NCBI RefSeq assembly: GCF_014202895.1
Contig: NZ_JACHHV010000006.1
Location: 1 to 64,000 of the forward strand
From: Lactovum miscens
GTDB taxonomy: Bacteria; Bacillota; Bacilli; Lactobacillales; Streptococcaceae
Length of the DNA: 64,000 bases
Direction of reading: 5' to 3'
The translations under genes were made by a program, and so were the position numbers. Under the pieces are notes generated by a model. The model did no database searches. It was given only the letters and a program-made list of their open reading frames with translations, and had not been told where the DNA came from. Below, in pieces: positions 28,450 through 37,613 of this stretch (position 1 is its first letter; every line of letters begins with the position of its first letter).

Positions 28450-29427
28450 ATGCAATCAAAAACAACTCAACTGAACCTTGCAATCGTTGTGGTAACATTT
28501 AAGCGCCAGGACCTTTTACAAGTCTTACTTGATTCAATCAAGAACTTAAGCATTCACCCGAAGTTCCTTGTCGTCGTTGACAATGAGAATTCCTTAGAAA
28601 CGAAAAACATCCTTAAATCTGCCCAAACTATCCTAAAGGATGTTAACGTTAATTATGTTCCTATGTTAGAAAATACTGGAGGAGCGGGTGGATTCTCTAA
28701 GGGGACTGAGGTGGCCTATCAGTTAGGTGCTGATTGGCTCTGGCTGATGGATGATGATGTTAAAGTCTTTTCAGAAGCTATTGCACGTTTGAGACCATGG
28801 CTTGAGACAGCAGTCGAAAATGACACGCGTGCTATTCAAGTAGCTCGTAAAAATTTTGATGGAACAGATTTCTATTGGCAATATGATTTTAAAAATCATT
28901 TAGGTATTCCTAACCCTGTTGCACCTGCAGGATTTAAATCAGGGGAGACTTACAAAAAAATAAATACAATGTGTTTCGAAGGAGGTATTTTTCACCGAAG
29001 TTTAGTATCAGAAAATGGCCTTCCAGATAATCGTTTCTTTATCTATTGGGATGATACTGTGTACGGATATCTAGCGAGTAAGGTCACTCAACCAATTTTG
29101 ATTAACGAGACCTTGATGGCACGTACACGTCCACTTGATAATGTAAGAATTGGGAAAATCCGTCGCCTAAACTCAACTTCTGATATGACTCGGTTTTATA
29201 TTATGAGAAACCGTGGATATATGGCTCAATATTTCAAACTAAAAGGAGACTATCGCCCTTTAACCTTTTGTTTTGGAACTTTTCTTACTTTGATAAAAGA
29301 AGTTATTCGTTTAGGATTTTCTGACAATTTTTTGAAGAGTTTTAAGGTCTTGTTAAATGGAATGAAAGAAGGAAAGATAATTCGAAAAGACAAAACTTGG
29401 CAACCAATGCCTAAAATGGAAGAATAG
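28450..29427 (+). CDS. Galactofuranosyltransferase-like GT2 glycosyltransferase
   Basis: A GT-A fold family 2 transferase of 325 residues. It begins LAIVVVTFKRQDLLQVLL, with NTGGAGGFSKGTEVAY and the donor/metal motif WLWLMDDDVKVF, both characteristic of galactofuranosyl- and related transferases, then FFIYWDDTVYGYLAS. The neighbouring glf supports a Galf donor (inference). ATG 28450 is preferred; a TTG at 28441 is the alternative. Possible leaderless message. Four bases separate it from the next gene. Confidence 0.82.
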   Translation: MQSKTTQLNLAIVVVTFKRQDLLQVLLDSIKNLSIHPKFLVVVDNENSLETKNILKSAQTILKDVNVNYVPMLENTGGAGGFSKGTEVAYQLGADWLWLMDDDVKVFSEAIARLRPWLETAVENDTRAIQVARKNFDGTDFYWQYDFKNHLGIPNPVAPAGFKSGETYKKINTMCFEGGIFHRSLVSENGLPDNRFFIYWDDTVYGYLASKVTQPILINETLMARTRPLDNVRIGKIRRLNSTSDMTRFYIMRNRGYMAQYFKLKGDYRPLTFCFGTFLTLIKEVIRLGFSDNFLKSFKVLLNGMKEGKIIRKDKTWQPMPKMEE

Positions 29428-29430
29428 TTT

Positions 29431-30420
29431 ATGGCTGAAAAGTTAGTTTCAATTATTGTTCCAGTCTATAATTCAGAAAATTTTCTAAAAAGAACAATTC
29501 AATCGATTCTTTATCAGACATATCATAATTTTGAGCTTTTATTAATTGATGATGGTTCAAAAGACGAATCTGGTAAGATTTGTGATGACTTTGAAAAATC
29601 TGATGGGCGTATTAAAGTTTTCCACATGGGAAATGGTGGGATTTCAGTTGCTCAAAACAAAGGATTGGATGAAGCAAAGGGAGAATACATAACCTTCTGT
29701 GATAATGATGATATTTATCATCCACAATACTTGGAAGTGCTAGTTACATCCCTAGAAAAAACTGGTTCAGATATTGCTAAGGGACGCACAGAGAGTCCTG
29801 GAATGAGTGCACTTGATAATTTTAATTTTTGTGGCATCCAATATGATATTGCTTCTTTGAATTTGACTGTTTTTCCGGATCCATTACAAAAATATCACGA
29901 AATATTTCTTAAGTCTGTTAAAATTTGGGGGAAAAGTGCCTACTACTTTAATGAGGCAAACTGGTGTAAACTTTATAAAAGAGAATTATTTGACAAGATT
30001 CGCTTTCCAATCAATCGATATGCTCAAGATGTAGCTGTAGTAGGTGATCTTCTAATCCAAGCTAAAAAAGTCGTGGATGTGGAGGCAGTGATTTATTTTT
30101 GGATTCAACATACAGAGTCTGTAACTCATGATAAGGATAAGCGGCGAAATTTCAAGTTCTTAGAAGACAACATTTTTGCTGGAGTTGCAGGTTTTAATGT
30201 TGCTATAGAGAATGGAATTGTACCTTTCAGGAGTTATTTCATTCTTGAGACAACTTTGCGAGATATTAAAAAGATAGGTGGAAATCACTCAGAACTAATC
30301 CAGCATATAGAAAAAGAATATCTGGATAATATGCCACATAAGATGAAAGCAATTCTTTTTAATATAATAGGCCGTGTAGAATATTTCTTTTATGCGAAAA
30401 TTGTTTCAGAAAAAAAATAA
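29431..30420 (+). CDS. GT2 glycosyltransferase
   Basis: A 329-residue family 2 transferase. The N-terminal GT-A domain shows VSIIVPVYNSENFLKRTIQS, LLIDDGSKDESGKICD and the DxD-type motif TFCDNDDIYHP. The C-terminal half is variable, without membrane segments. It probably adds one sugar to the wall polysaccharide repeat; donor and acceptor are not predictable. A short perfect GTGAAG/CTTCAC hairpin lies at 30462-30478, before the ABC permease gene. Confidence 0.82.
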   Translation: MAEKLVSIIVPVYNSENFLKRTIQSILYQTYHNFELLLIDDGSKDESGKICDDFEKSDGRIKVFHMGNGGISVAQNKGLDEAKGEYITFCDNDDIYHPQYLEVLVTSLEKTGSDIAKGRTESPGMSALDNFNFCGIQYDIASLNLTVFPDPLQKYHEIFLKSVKIWGKSAYYFNEANWCKLYKRELFDKIRFPINRYAQDVAVVGDLLIQAKKVVDVEAVIYFWIQHTESVTHDKDKRRNFKFLEDNIFAGVAGFNVAIENGIVPFRSYFILETTLRDIKKIGGNHSELIQHIEKEYLDNMPHKMKAILFNIIGRVEYFFYAKIVSEKK

Positions 30421-30496
30421 GATAAATGAAAAGAGGCAATTAACTTTGCTTCAATTAAGATGTGAAGGTTGACTTCACGATTAAAACAGGAAATAT

Positions 30497-31318
30497 ATGA
30501 ATATTTTTGAAAAGAAAAATCGAATACTCCTTAAGGAGTTAGTAAAAACGGATTTCAAATTACGTTATCAAGGTAGTGTTATTGGTTATCTCTGGTCAGT
30601 CTTGAAGCCAATCATGCTTTTTCTTGTCATGTACTTGGTCTTTGTGAAGTTTTTGAGGTTTGGAGCCGCGGTACCACACTTTGCAGTTGCTTTGCTTTTA
30701 GGTATAACAATTTGGAATTTTTTCAGTGAATCCACAATAGTGGGTATGCAAGCAATTGTTGGTAGGGGAGATTTGCTCCGTAAAGTTAGTTTTTCAAAAT
30801 CAATCATTATTTTATCAGTTGTATCAAATGCATTTATAAACCTTATGATTTCAACCACGGTAGTGATAATTTTTGCTATTATTAATGGAGTTCATTTCAG
30901 CTGGAATGTTATTTTTGCAGTACCTCTTTTGTTTGAATTATTTATTTTTACTTTAGGAATTGTTTTCATGATTTCTACAGCTTTTGTGTATTTTCGTGAT
31001 TTGAGTCCCGTTTGGGAAGTTGTAATGCAAGCCGGTTTTTATGCGACTCCAATAATTTATCCGATAACGCAAGTTTCGGAAAGAGCCGGAAATATTGGGC
31101 ATTACGCAGCTAACTTTATGATGATGAATCCGATTGCTCAAATTGTTCAAGATATGCGCTACATTTTTACTTATAGCAATAATACCAATCCAACAGTATG
31201 GCAAATGTTACATAATCCTTTACTTATTATGATTCCATATATTATGCCAATAATAATTTTCTTTATTGGTTTTTGGATATTTAACAGAAAATCTAAAAAA
31301 TTTGCGGAGGTAATCTGA
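30497..31318 (+). CDS. Polysaccharide ABC exporter permease (RgpC/Wzm-like)
   Basis: A 273-residue ABC-2 type permease with six hydrophobic segments. The first cytoplasmic stretch LLKELVKTDFKLRYQGSVIG with YLWSVLKPIMLF is the hallmark of RgpC/TagG/Wzm proteins. A late segment reads GFYATPIIYPI. With the ATPase that overlaps its end by one base, it exports the lipid-linked rhamnan chain. AGGAAA precedes the ATG. Confidence 0.9.
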   Translation: MNIFEKKNRILLKELVKTDFKLRYQGSVIGYLWSVLKPIMLFLVMYLVFVKFLRFGAAVPHFAVALLLGITIWNFFSESTIVGMQAIVGRGDLLRKVSFSKSIIILSVVSNAFINLMISTTVVIIFAIINGVHFSWNVIFAVPLLFELFIFTLGIVFMISTAFVYFRDLSPVWEVVMQAGFYATPIIYPITQVSERAGNIGHYAANFMMMNPIAQIVQDMRYIFTYSNNTNPTVWQMLHNPLLIMIPYIMPIIIFFIGFWIFNRKSKKFAEVI

Positions 31319-32499
31319 TGACTGAAGAAATAGCTGTAAAAGTAAGTCACGTAAGTAAATTTTTCCGTTTACCAACTGAAGCGACTAATAGCCTTCGTTC
31401 AAAAATGATCAACTCATTAAAAGGGGTTAAAGGCTACAAACAACAATATGTTTTAAAAGATATAAATTTCACTGTTAATAAAGGTGATTTCTTTGGAATT
31501 GTGGGTCGAAATGGTTCGGGTAAGTCTACACTTTTGAAAATAATTTCACAAATTTATGTTCCGGAGACAGGCAATGTAGAAGTTTCTGGTAAGTTGGTTT
31601 CATTTATTGAATTGGGAGTTGGATTTAATCCAGAGTTAACTGGACGTGAAAATGTTTATCTAAATGGTGCCATGCTGGGATTTTCAACAGGAGAAATTGA
31701 TGGTATGTATGATGAAATTGTCGAGTTTGCAGAGCTTGGTGAATTCATGAATCAAAAGCTTAAAAACTATTCATCAGGAATGCAAGTGCGCTTAGCTTTT
31801 TCAGTTGCCATAAAAGCGAAAGGAGACGTACTTGTTTTAGATGAAGTTCTTGCTGTTGGCGATGAAGCTTTTCAGAGAAAATGTGATAATTTCTTTAAAG
31901 AGATAAAAGAAGATAAAACCAAAACAATCATTTTAGTAACACATGACATGAACTCGGTAAAAAAATACTGTAACAAGGCTGTTCTTATTAAGGATGGATT
32001 AATAACTATTAATGGTTCACCAAATGATGTTGCAAACGAATATATAAAGGAAAATTTTAGCACTCATAAAAATGAGTCGGGAAATGAAAATAGTTTTGGA
32101 GTAAGCCCAAGTATTCCTATTCTAGACATTAAAGCAAACTCTCCAATAATTTTGAAAAACATGGAGAATTGTTCCTTTAGCATTGAATTTGAATCAAAAG
32201 AGAAAAAAAATCTCAAACTAGAACTCCGCGTAAGTGATGATGTTAGCAGTGCGTTAATTACTCGTCGAGTTAAGGAAATTGAAGCATTTGGAAAACAATC
32301 AATAAATTATATCTTACCAATATCTATATTAAATAATATTCAGTTTAATGTTAAAGTAACAATTACTGATAAGGATACAGAAGAGATACTAGCTTATACT
32401 ACTGAAGAAAAGGCTCTCCATTTTAAAATAGATAACTCAGCTAATAAGGGAAAAGGACTACTATCTCCTTCTGAAGCTGTAAGTGGTGATTGGTCATGA
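31318..32499 (+). CDS. Polysaccharide ABC exporter ATPase with C-terminal domain (RgpD/Wzt-like)
   Basis: The ATPase domain spans about residues 1-250. It has Walker A GRNGSGKSTLL, signature NYSSGMQVRLAFSVAIK, Walker B DVLVLDEVLAVGDEAF and H-loop VTHDMNSVKKY. The remaining ~140 residues form a beta-rich extension like the Wzt C-terminal carbohydrate-binding domain, which in some systems recognises a capped glycan end before export. RgpD homologues also carry such an extension. Start overlaps the permease stop; its own stop overlaps the next gene (ATGA). Confidence 0.9.
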   Translation: MTEEIAVKVSHVSKFFRLPTEATNSLRSKMINSLKGVKGYKQQYVLKDINFTVNKGDFFGIVGRNGSGKSTLLKIISQIYVPETGNVEVSGKLVSFIELGVGFNPELTGRENVYLNGAMLGFSTGEIDGMYDEIVEFAELGEFMNQKLKNYSSGMQVRLAFSVAIKAKGDVLVLDEVLAVGDEAFQRKCDNFFKEIKEDKTKTIILVTHDMNSVKKYCNKAVLIKDGLITINGSPNDVANEYIKENFSTHKNESGNENSFGVSPSIPILDIKANSPIILKNMENCSFSIEFESKEKKNLKLELRVSDDVSSALITRRVKEIEAFGKQSINYILPISILNNIQFNVKVTITDKDTEEILAYTTEEKALHFKIDNSANKGKGLLSPSEAVSGDWS

Positions 32500-33506
32500 A
32501 TTACCGATCCTACTCAGATATGAGTAATACAATACGTAATCATCTACCTCAGATTACAGACCAAGGGTTTGATCTTATAGTTGGTATTCCACGTAGTGGT
32601 ATATTACCTGCTTATATGATTGCCTTAAATTTGAATATTTCTGTTTGTTCTTTAAATGATTTAATCAATAATAATCTGATAAAGCGTGACGGGGGAAGAT
32701 ATATCAACAGGGAGTTAACTTACCCTTCGGAAGCTACTAAGATTTTATTAGTTGATGATAGTTACGATTCAGGGAATAGTTTGAGACGAAATCTCAGAAT
32801 ACTTTCTCAAGAATTGCGGGATAAAATCAAGATTTTGGCTGTTTATTACGCTTCCAGCACAGAGCAATTAGATTTTGGACTTGAGCAATGTACTCACCCT
32901 AGAATTTTTGAATGGAATATTTTTCATCACCAATTTGTTAGTACTTCATGTTTTGATATGGATGGTGTAATTTGTAAAGATCCTACAGATGAGGAAAATG
33001 ACGATGGTGAAAATTATGAAAACTTTATTTTAAATGCACAACCAAAATTTATACCAACGTATATAATCAAAACAATTGTTACATCACGGCTTTCCAAATA
33101 TAGAAATTTGACTGAACAGTGGCTATCAAATCACGGTGTGAAATACGAAAATTTGGTAATGCTTTCAGGATATACAGCAAAAGAAAGAGCTAAACTTGGT
33201 TTGCATGCGAGCTTTAAAGCAGCTGAATATGAAAAATCAGATTATAATCTTTTCTTTGAAAGCAATCCTTCTCAAGCAAAAGAGATTAGTAAATTAACTG
33301 GTAAGCCAGTTTATTGTGTTGACACCAATGAGATGTTTAACGAGAGCAAAGTCGAGATAAAAGAAAACAATCCAACAATAGAAGATCAATTAGGTTCTAT
33401 AAAGAGGAAGTTTAGAAATGTAGTATCGGGTAATCACATTTTGTATATGGTATTAAAGTATCCTTATCGAATTGCTAGATTCTTTTATCACAGAATTTTT
33501 AGATAA
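32496..33506 (+). CDS. Phosphoribosyltransferase-HAD fusion protein in the polysaccharide operon
   Basis: A 336-residue two-domain protein. Residues ~1-140 look like a type I phosphoribosyltransferase: GFDLIVGIPRSGILPAYMI, then ILLVDDSYDSGNSLRRN in place of the PRPP loop. Residues ~150-290 look like a HAD hydrolase with motif I SCFDMDGVICKDP and a Thr-Ser motif II (IKTIVTSRLSKYR). The basic C-terminus (VLKYPYRIARFFYHRIFR) may contact the membrane. ATG 32496 overlaps the ATPase stop (ATGA), so it is translationally coupled to the exporter. Function is unknown; a role in modifying a sugar phosphate or nucleotide precursor is speculative. Confidence 0.75.
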   Translation: MNYRSYSDMSNTIRNHLPQITDQGFDLIVGIPRSGILPAYMIALNLNISVCSLNDLINNNLIKRDGGRYINRELTYPSEATKILLVDDSYDSGNSLRRNLRILSQELRDKIKILAVYYASSTEQLDFGLEQCTHPRIFEWNIFHHQFVSTSCFDMDGVICKDPTDEENDDGENYENFILNAQPKFIPTYIIKTIVTSRLSKYRNLTEQWLSNHGVKYENLVMLSGYTAKERAKLGLHASFKAAEYEKSDYNLFFESNPSQAKEISKLTGKPVYCVDTNEMFNESKVEIKENNPTIEDQLGSIKRKFRNVVSGNHILYMVLKYPYRIARFFYHRIFR

Positions 33507-33596
33507 GCAGTCTGAATCTATTTAGGTCAGACCATATTGACATACATAAGGAATGAGTTAATATTTGGAACATAGATACCTTAAAAAATTAAATAA

Positions 33597-34910
33597 ATGG
33601 AAAAAATAAAGGCAGAAAAAGTTTTTTTGTGGATTATGCTTATTTGGGGACTTCTGGCTACTTTTGTGACTCCCCCTTTAACAACAGGGGATGAAGGATA
33701 TCATCTAAGTATTGCTTATAATATTTTCTCATCTGAACACCCTTCTACAATGTCAATGCGACCAATGAGGGATCTTGAGTTTGAAGCAATTGGTGGAAAT
33801 TATGATGGTGACACAAGTACTTTTAATAAAAAATCTTTAGTTATCCAAAAAATAAACTTGCAGCACGACGGCGTAAAGCTTAATTTGGATAATAGTGATA
33901 GTAGCTTTGGACCAATCGATTTAATGCACCTACCCGCGGCATTTGGCGTCCTTCTTGCACGCCTTGTCTACCCCAGTGTTGGTGTGATGGATTATGGAGC
34001 AAGAATTGCAAATTTATTATTTTTTGTACTTTCATTTTATTTTCTGATAAAAAGAAGAAAGTACGGGAAATGGATTTTAGTGATGCTTTTCACTGTTCCC
34101 TTTATGCAAAAAGTAGCAAGCCCGAGTTATGACGTGTTTAGCTATATTGCTTTAGCGACATATTCACTTAATTTATTTGACCTAGCACTTGTAGAAAGAT
34201 TTAGAGATCTCAAGACATCAAAGATTCTTTATAGTTTATTTACAGTTCTACTGTTAATTTTTTCAAAAAAAAATTATGTGTTTGCTTTATTTGCTCTTCC
34301 CGGTCTTCCTCTTATTTATCAACCATTTTTAGTGTCTATAGAGCAGTTGGATAAAAAAGTTAGATCTTTCTTATATCTGATTAGTGGATTGGCAGCCGCA
34401 ATCATTGTATACTTTCTAAATGGCAAATTCCATTTAGTGCATCTGTTTAAGGTATTTTTCAACAATTACATTGTAGGGCAATTTGCTTATAATGCTACTA
34501 TATGGAGTGTTGTACCAACAACTATTCCAAATTTTATCAATATCCTATGGTTTGTTGCACTGGCGTTAGTGGCTGTTGGAGAGAAAGGTCATGTTTATAA
34601 AAAATGGACAGCTGTAAATTTCGCGTTAGTATACTTTATAAATTGGTTAGGTATATTTACAGGATTTTACCTTATGAAGGAATCTTTATCCAGCTTTGCT
34701 GACCTTTCAGGACGTTATCTTCATCCTTTTATGGTTTTTTTCATTCCTCTTGCCCAAAGTTTTAGAAAAAAGGTTAATTTAGAGATTAATGAAAAGGCAA
34801 TTTCAATGATCGCGATACTCATAACGATTTTTGTTTTAGCTTTATATCTATTTATTACTTTCTACAGAGGTTTTATTCTAAGAGTTAACCCAACATGGGC
34901 TTACCATTAA
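33597..34910 (+). CDS. DUF2142-family multi-pass membrane protein
   Basis: A 437-residue integral membrane protein with about 9-11 hydrophobic segments. The extracytoplasmic loop after the first segment carries TPPLTTGDEGYHLSIAYNIF; the acidic-histidine pattern and the later SPSYDVFSYIALATYSLN are typical of DUF2142. This family belongs to the GT-C-like membrane glycosyltransferases, so it may transfer a side-chain sugar from a polyprenyl-phosphate donor outside the cell (family-based inference). No clear Shine-Dalgarno sequence. A paralogue lies at 39800-41395. Confidence 0.75.
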   Translation: MEKIKAEKVFLWIMLIWGLLATFVTPPLTTGDEGYHLSIAYNIFSSEHPSTMSMRPMRDLEFEAIGGNYDGDTSTFNKKSLVIQKINLQHDGVKLNLDNSDSSFGPIDLMHLPAAFGVLLARLVYPSVGVMDYGARIANLLFFVLSFYFLIKRRKYGKWILVMLFTVPFMQKVASPSYDVFSYIALATYSLNLFDLALVERFRDLKTSKILYSLFTVLLLIFSKKNYVFALFALPGLPLIYQPFLVSIEQLDKKVRSFLYLISGLAAAIIVYFLNGKFHLVHLFKVFFNNYIVGQFAYNATIWSVVPTTIPNFINILWFVALALVAVGEKGHVYKKWTAVNFALVYFINWLGIFTGFYLMKESLSSFADLSGRYLHPFMVFFIPLAQSFRKKVNLEINEKAISMIAILITIFVLALYLFITFYRGFILRVNPTWAYH

Positions 34911-34929
34911 TAAGGAGGTTGAGAGTAAG

Positions 34930-35826
34930 ATGAATAAGAAGGTTTCTGTTGTAGTTACTTGCTATAACCATGAAGCATATATTGAACAATGTCTAAAAAG
35001 TATTTTTTATCAGAGTTATCCAGCGATAGAGCTTTTGATTTTTAATGATGGTTCAACGGACAAGTCAGATGAAATCATTAGAGGACTATTGAAGGATTCA
35101 CCTTTTAAAACACAGTATTTCTTTAGTAAAAACCAAGGAATTGCCAATGTTAGAAATTTAGCGCTGACGAAAATTTCTGGTGAATTTCTACTTTTTGTTG
35201 ATAGTGATAATTTTTTAGATAAAGATTATGTTGAAATACTCTATAGAGGTCTCAATAAAAGCAATGCTGACATTGCTTATGCGCGACTTTGGGATTTTGT
35301 TAATGAGACAGATGTTTTGGCTGGTGATCTAGAATACACTTTTGAAAAAGAACTTGAAGGAAATCGAATTGATAACTGCTCTCTTATCCGTACGTCAAAA
35401 CTTGGTCAAGCAGGTTTTGATAGAGAATTAAAGAAACTTATAGATTATGACTTTATCCTTAATTTAATTATTAATGAAAAAGCAAAACCAATTTATATTC
35501 AAGAAACAAAGCTAAACTATCGGGTCCTTGAAAACTCAATCTCGGATCATGGCAATTGGGACAAATATTATAAAGCATATTTCAGCATATTGGACAAGTA
35601 TATCCAGAAAATACCCATAGATGTGGTCGAAGCCCTCAAAAAGAATGTTGAAACTTGGGTATCAGGATATTCTAATCTAGAAATCGAAAAAAATAAATTT
35701 ATGCTTAATTCTCAAAAAGAGATTGATGAGTTGAACAAAGCATTACAAAGTTTGAAATCTTCTCGCTCATACAAGCTTGGTAAGCTATTGCTTTTACCAA
35801 TTAGATTGCTTAGGAGAAAAAAATGA
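34930..35826 (+). CDS. GT2 glycosyltransferase with basic C-terminal tail
   Basis: A 298-residue family 2 transferase: VSVVVTCYNHEAYIEQCLKS, LLIFNDGSTDKSDEI and FLLFVDSDNFLDKDY (DxD-type motif). The C-terminus has a short coiled stretch followed by SSRSYKLGKLLLLPIRLLRR, a tail frequently found in wall-polysaccharide transferases and possibly membrane-associating. AAGGAGG lies 11 bases upstream. Its end overlaps the RgpF start (ATGA). Confidence 0.82.
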   Translation: MNKKVSVVVTCYNHEAYIEQCLKSIFYQSYPAIELLIFNDGSTDKSDEIIRGLLKDSPFKTQYFFSKNQGIANVRNLALTKISGEFLLFVDSDNFLDKDYVEILYRGLNKSNADIAYARLWDFVNETDVLAGDLEYTFEKELEGNRIDNCSLIRTSKLGQAGFDRELKKLIDYDFILNLIINEKAKPIYIQETKLNYRVLENSISDHGNWDKYYKAYFSILDKYIQKIPIDVVEALKKNVETWVSGYSNLEIEKNKFMLNSQKEIDELNKALQSLKSSRSYKLGKLLLLPIRLLRRKK

Positions 35827-37613
35827 ATCGTCTACTGATTTACGTCCATTTTAATAAATACAATAGCTTAAGTAATCACGTTATATATCAATTGACAAAA
35901 ATGCGTCATATCTTTAAAAGGGTACTTTTTATTTCCAATAGTTATTTATCAGAAGCAGATAAGAGTTTACTTGAAAAAAATCAACTGATTACTGAGCTAA
36001 TTTTACGAGAGAATAGAGGTTTTGACTTTGCTGCATGGAAAGAAGGTATTGACAAATTTGGTTATAAAAACTTAGAGAATTATGATTCAATTACATTGAT
36101 GAATGATACTTGTTTTGGGCCACTCTATGACCTTTTGCCTTATTATGAAAAATACGAAGATAGTTTGACAGATTTTTGGGGGATCACAGATCATCGTGAA
36201 TTTCAAGATATAGAGACTCATGACAAATTTGAGCAACACGTTCAATCATATTTTATGGTTTTCAGTAAGAAAGTCGTAATTTCTGAACCTTTTTCAAAAT
36301 TTTGGAAGGAAGTTAAGGTTTTTGAAACAGTAGTAGAAGTAATTACTAAGTATGAGAGTCATTTAACTGCTATCTTAAGAGATGCAGGCTTTTCATATAA
36401 GGCGATTATTGAAACTATTTCAAGAGATGCTTCAAAGATGCCATACCCAAACTTCTCTTTGTTTGCTCCAGAAGTCCTCATTCAAGAAAAATGTCCTTTT
36501 ATTAAAGTTAAAATTTTCGATTTTAATTTAGGTATTGCCCCCTATATTATTGATAATATTGAAAAAAAATCAGATTATCCTGTCTCTCTTATTAAAGAGC
36601 ATCTATATCAGACTGACTTCCCGCATAAGCCCTTCCTTATAGAAGACAGCTATCTAACAACTGCTGAGAGAAATATTTATGATAAAAAGGTGGCTATTCA
36701 TATCCATGTATATTTTCCTGATTTATTAACTAGATTTTTAGAGTTACTAATTGAAGTGACCTGTGGCTTTGATTTATTCCTTACAACGGATTCAAAGGAA
36801 AAGCAATCCATAATACAAGAAATTTTAAAAAACTTTAAATTTAATGTATTTATCAAGGTGTTTCCTAACAGAGGTCGAGATATTATTCCACTTTTAGAGT
36901 TAAGAAGAGAGCTATCTAATTATGAGATTATTGGTCATTTTCATACCAAGCGTTCTGATGAGGTTTCTTATTTTGTAGGAGATTCTTGGCGTGAAGAATT
37001 GATGGCTATGCTTGTCAAACCAGCAGATAATATTATTTCACAAATGAATCTCAACAACAATTTGGGGGTAGTGATTGCAGATATCCCAAGCTACTTTAGA
37101 TACAACTACACAATAAATTTTGCAAGAGAAAGTGAAGCCTTATCCCCTATCATGAATAAGCTATGGGATAAATTAAAAAGAAGAAAGACTATTGATTTTT
37201 CAAGCTTAGATGATTTTATTATGTCTTATGGGACTTTCTTTTGGGCAAGGCGCGAAGTTCTTGAGCCTCTTTTTAATCTAGATCTGAAGGATATTGATAT
37301 TCCAGAAGAACCGTTAGGTCAAAACACTGTTTTGCACGTAATTGAAAGAATATTAGTTTACCTCGCTTGGGATATGAATTATGATTTTAAAATTTCTCCA
37401 AATGAGAAGAAACTTCCACCGTTTATTGATAGACAAAAAAATAATAAGTATGTAATTGAACTCACGAATTATGCGGATACAATGGCTGAGATGGTTAAAG
37501 CTCAACAATCTGAGCTTGAGAGAATCCGCAATTCAAAAAGTTTTAAAGTTGGAAGTCTAATTACAAAACCTTTTAGGGAATTAAAGAAAATGGAGAAAAG
37601 TGAAAACTTATGA
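35823..37613 (+). CDS. rgpF: RgpF-family rhamnan synthesis protein
   Basis: A 596-residue homologue of RgpF, a rhamnosyltransferase of streptococcal and lactococcal rhamnose polysaccharides. N-terminal IYVHFNKYNSLSNHVIYQL and LRENRGFDFAAWKEGI, with SITLMNDTCFGPLYDLLPYY, mark the first domain. A second related half contains VAIHIHVYFPDLLTRFLELL and KVFPNRGRDIIPLLELRREL, then GHFHTKRSDEVSY. The C-terminus NSKSFKVGSLITKPFREL resembles the preceding protein's tail. Overlaps of 4 bases on both sides show tight coupling. Confidence 0.88.
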   Translation: MNRLLIYVHFNKYNSLSNHVIYQLTKMRHIFKRVLFISNSYLSEADKSLLEKNQLITELILRENRGFDFAAWKEGIDKFGYKNLENYDSITLMNDTCFGPLYDLLPYYEKYEDSLTDFWGITDHREFQDIETHDKFEQHVQSYFMVFSKKVVISEPFSKFWKEVKVFETVVEVITKYESHLTAILRDAGFSYKAIIETISRDASKMPYPNFSLFAPEVLIQEKCPFIKVKIFDFNLGIAPYIIDNIEKKSDYPVSLIKEHLYQTDFPHKPFLIEDSYLTTAERNIYDKKVAIHIHVYFPDLLTRFLELLIEVTCGFDLFLTTDSKEKQSIIQEILKNFKFNVFIKVFPNRGRDIIPLLELRRELSNYEIIGHFHTKRSDEVSYFVGDSWREELMAMLVKPADNIISQMNLNNNLGVVIADIPSYFRYNYTINFARESEALSPIMNKLWDKLKRRKTIDFSSLDDFIMSYGTFFWARREVLEPLFNLDLKDIDIPEEPLGQNTVLHVIERILVYLAWDMNYDFKISPNEKKLPPFIDRQKNNKYVIELTNYADTMAEMVKAQQSELERIRNSKSFKVGSLITKPFRELKKMEKSENL

